NCBI GenBank assembly: GCA_003008705.1
Contig: PDUO01000025.1
Location: forward strand, 561,709-625,708
Direction: 5' to 3'
DNA from: Pezicula radicicola
Lineage: Eukaryota > Ascomycota > Leotiomycetes > Helotiales > Dermateaceae
DNA: 64,000 bases
The notes beneath the pieces were generated by a model. The model did no database searches, had not been told where the DNA came from, and saw only the letters and a list, made by a program, of their open reading frames with translations. The position numbers and the translations under genes were made by a program. Of the stretch, positions 61,476 through 64,000 are shown piece by piece (the first letter of the stretch is position 1; each line of letters starts with the position of its first letter).

Positions 61476-61934
61476 CACGTTTTCTAAGAACTTCAGGAAG
61501 AGCGTGAAATTTTTTCCTCAATTGGTGAGGACTGTGAAGACTATTCCAGATAGATCGAAGTCTTTGTTGGTCGCCGTTCTAAAAATATCTTGTATGGTAA
61601 TTCACTTCATTTAGGTAATCTAGGTATCTCGATAATTCATGTATTTAGGCAAGAAACTTGATTTTAATATTTGATTTAGTGGTTGTGAGATCTAAATAAC
61701 TTGATGAATGTATTTTGAGTATGGCGTAACAATAATTCTATTTAAAATAATGAATACTTTTAATTCTACACTCATTAACTGCCGCCATTAAGACAGGTAC
61801 TGAATAAAGCAGCACCGAAATGAAACAGCTTACGTCCCCTATATCTTTCCCTCAAATAGCATTTCTAGTTGCACATGGAAGACACACACCTCTGACATGT
61901 CCTGTCTTGGCTGTGCAAAGGGGAAATTGTTGGA
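61476..61934. other. AT-rich intergenic DNA
   Basis: 3' flank of the LrgB-like gene on the minus strand. Nothing else seen. Confidence 0.4.
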
Positions 61935-63676
61935 CTACAAACCAACCAAGTTCCTGACATAAGCGACGACCGCAGGGATCGCAGTTAATATAACAAAAAG
62001 GAGACCAAAAATACTCATAGATAGTGCACTTAGTGCTGCTGCTCTTCGATCCTTCTTTAGTAACATAGCAGTAGCTATAGCTGAAGAGTTTGCTCCGAGT
62101 ACAACACCTGTAGTCACATAATCCTCTAGACACAACCCATTAGCCTCGTCGAGAAAGTGAGATTACAAAATGAACTTCACTGTTTACATACCTTCAGGGA
62201 TACGCAAGAAGTACAATATAGTTGGTCCAAAAATTGGTCCAGAGATACCACTCACCACGGCAATAGGTGAGATTGCAGAGCTAGCTCCACCAAGATTGGA
62301 AGTGGATAGTTGAGCTAAAGCAAGAGTTACACTCCTTGGCGCCATAGCTAGACTTATTGTAGAAGAAACTCCAAGCGCGAAACAGAGTGGTGGGTAGCCG
62401 AAAAGAGATGGCAAGGCTAACACGAGAGCTGGTATAAAGATTGCAACGAAGAATTTCTGTAGGTCTTTCCGGTATTGATACATTGGCATGGCAAGTGCAA
62501 CAATACTAGCGTCGAGGAGACTTGCAAGAATGTCTCCAGCACCTGGAAGTGGAAGATTCTTTGTGCCGCGGAAATACTCGAGGTATTTGGTTCCGGTTTC
62601 GTATAGGTTAAGTCCACCATCCAAGGTCTTACTTTCTGTGAGAGCTAATATCCAGATCCCAAGAACTGTGAAGAGGGCTGTCACGAGTACAGGATGGGCT
62701 ATTCGCTTAATATTTGGAGGGATCATGTTGGCGGCGAAGAAGATAAGGACGTTGAGAGTGAGAAAGATCGGCATTGTATAACCTGTTGCGTAGTAGACTG
62801 GTATGCCGATGAAGATGAAGAGACAGGCGTAGATGCCTATATCGAGATGTTTTATGATACTGGCTGCCCATTTCTCTGGGCGGGTGGTTGCTGGGGATGC
62901 ATTTTCGCAGATGAAGGAATTGCTTCCAAGGAGAGTTGGTGATGGAGTTGTAGCGCTTGAGTGAATCGTGTTCCAGCTATTGGAGGAGCTTTTATGACGA
63001 ACTCCGTCCGAAGTTGTTGGTGGAGGAAGTTCACTAATCTTTTCTGGGTCATTTGTCTGTGATCTCCCTGTTTCAGTGCCTCTTTCGCCGGATTCGGTAA
63101 TTTCGTGGTTTTCGACATCCTCTGGAATTTGATTTTTGCTTTTGCGAATCTTTCCAAGCGACAGCTGAATAGCACGACAGGTATATGCCGTTAAGGCATA
63201 CTGTACAACATATCCAACAACGAAAACCCCTATCAAAACGCCGACTTCCTTCCCACTGATACTATTGCTCAGAGGTAACAGAATAAAACTAGGTGTGAAG
63301 TAGAGATTCATAGTCCTTAGAGCAAATCCAATAGGTACATCCAAGACTCTCAAAAGTATATCCATTTTCTTCTGTGGTAAGACAAAACTTGCGCCTAGCA
63401 GGAAGAAGAAAAGGATGAGCAGGCATGCTACACTGGCAGGAAAGTCGACGCTTCCAAGTCCGATCAGGGTGTTGAGGGCCAAGACAAAGTAGAGCATTAC
63501 AACGATTCCAAAAGGCACGAGGATCCATGTTCGGAAGAGGTCTTTCCAAGTCGATTTGAACGCCTAGATGAGGTCTACTTAGTTGAAGTTGAAGCTGTTC
63601 AGGAAGGAATAGATACCAAATTTGCAGCTGTAACAGCGTCGTTGAGCAATGCTTTTGAAGATGAAAGTAAAGCCAT
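61935..63676 (-). CDS. LrgA/LrgB-type (PLGG1-like) membrane protein
   Basis: A polytopic membrane protein of the family that includes bacterial LrgAB/CidAB and the plant plastid glycolate/glycerate transporter PLGG1. Exons 63676-63617, 63563-62192 and 62125-61935 join in frame to 540 residues through 53- and 66-nt introns. The N-terminal half has LrgA-like helices (LNTLIGLGSVDFPASVACLL). A polar loop of about 100 residues follows (SQTNDPEKISELPPP). The C-terminal half is LrgB-like: ASLLDASIVALAMPMY, SLAMAPRSVTLALAQL, then across intron 2 DYVTTGVVLGANSSAIATA. It starts MALLSSSKALLNDAV. Fungal substrate is unknown; transport of a small organic acid is plausible. Confidence 0.88.
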
Positions 63677-64000
63677 GCTTGAAAAATGCCCAGTTCCAAT
63701 TTAAAACAGTTGAGCTGGGTTGGAATACGAAAATGACAAGTCGACTGCTGAGTTCAACTGCGAGATAATTTGCAAAGTGGGTGGCTCTTACACCCCAATG
63801 TGTTCTGGTAGCCTTACTGCTCTACACTGACGCCGAGGTCGTTCTGGCTATCACTATGGCTCTCAGATCACCGCTACGTCACAGAGAGCGCAAGTCTGCG
63901 AGTACGCGTAGCAGCGTAACAGAAGTACGAAACATATATTAAAAACCCTGAAAGTTCTGCATAGCCATTACATGTGGGAACTGATAAGCGATGGAGAGTT
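63677..64000. other. Upstream flank of the LrgB-like gene
   Basis: Promoter side of the minus-strand gene. No other feature is visible before the window ends. Confidence 0.4.

Overview
This 64 kb window is nuclear DNA of a filamentous ascomycete. The evidence is short (about 50-60 nt) GT-AG introns, a fungal highly reducing polyketide synthase, a bifunctional-type trehalose-phosphatase with both GT20 and HAD parts, a fungal RNase H-like/MYND protein, CBM19-type wall proteins, and small genes scattered between AT-rich, stop-riddled tracts. The AT-rich tracts and the apparent C-to-T nonsense changes (CAA to TAA, CGA to TGA) resemble repeat-induced point mutation. A leotiomycete is my guess, at low confidence; no ribosomal or tRNA gene was found to test it.

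Layout. 1-5836: 3' part of a reducing type I PKS (+), with its ketosynthase cut by the window edge. 6596-9342: a spliced RRM/coiled-coil protein (-). 10361-12459: two small uncharacterised genes (-), the second with an in-frame stop or a missed intron. 13672-15326: allantoinase (-). 15327-19696: a long non-coding interval. 19697-20834: linker histone H1 (+). 20835-27340: G-rich then AT-rich gene-poor DNA with at least two decayed coding pieces. 27341-27988: RING protein (-). 29169-31075: MYND zinc finger fused to a catalytically altered RNase H fold (+). 31799-33497: type-B carboxylesterase (+). 34749-36090: a frame-disrupted gene with a perfect-TIR MITE a few bases before its start codon. 36299-38849: a coiled-coil protein and a DEDDy exonuclease-domain protein (+). 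40228-40560: a glycine-rich protein with a predicted acylated N-terminus (-). 40561-50257: about 10 kb of decayed DNA with a retroelement-like relic, a cysteine-containing gene relic, a 47-residue membrane microprotein and a second MITE. 50258-52163: secreted mucin-like CBM19 protein (-). 54239-57297: trehalose-6-phosphate phosphatase (+). 57792-58390: gamma-glutamylcyclotransferase-like pseudogene (+). 59258-60120: three-helix membrane protein (-). 61088-61475: relic (+). 61935-63676: LrgA/LrgB-type membrane protein (-).

The genes do not form one pathway. The PKS has no tailoring gene on its 3' side, so any cluster lies upstream of the window. Housekeeping genes (allantoinase, H1, trehalose phosphatase) alternate with fast-evolving genes and mobile-element remnants. 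Several exons described here were found by reading through stops or short introns, and their boundaries are inferred from splice signals and frame continuity rather than transcripts. The most unusual coding item is the MYND plus degenerate RNase H protein. The clearest mobile items are the two MITEs.
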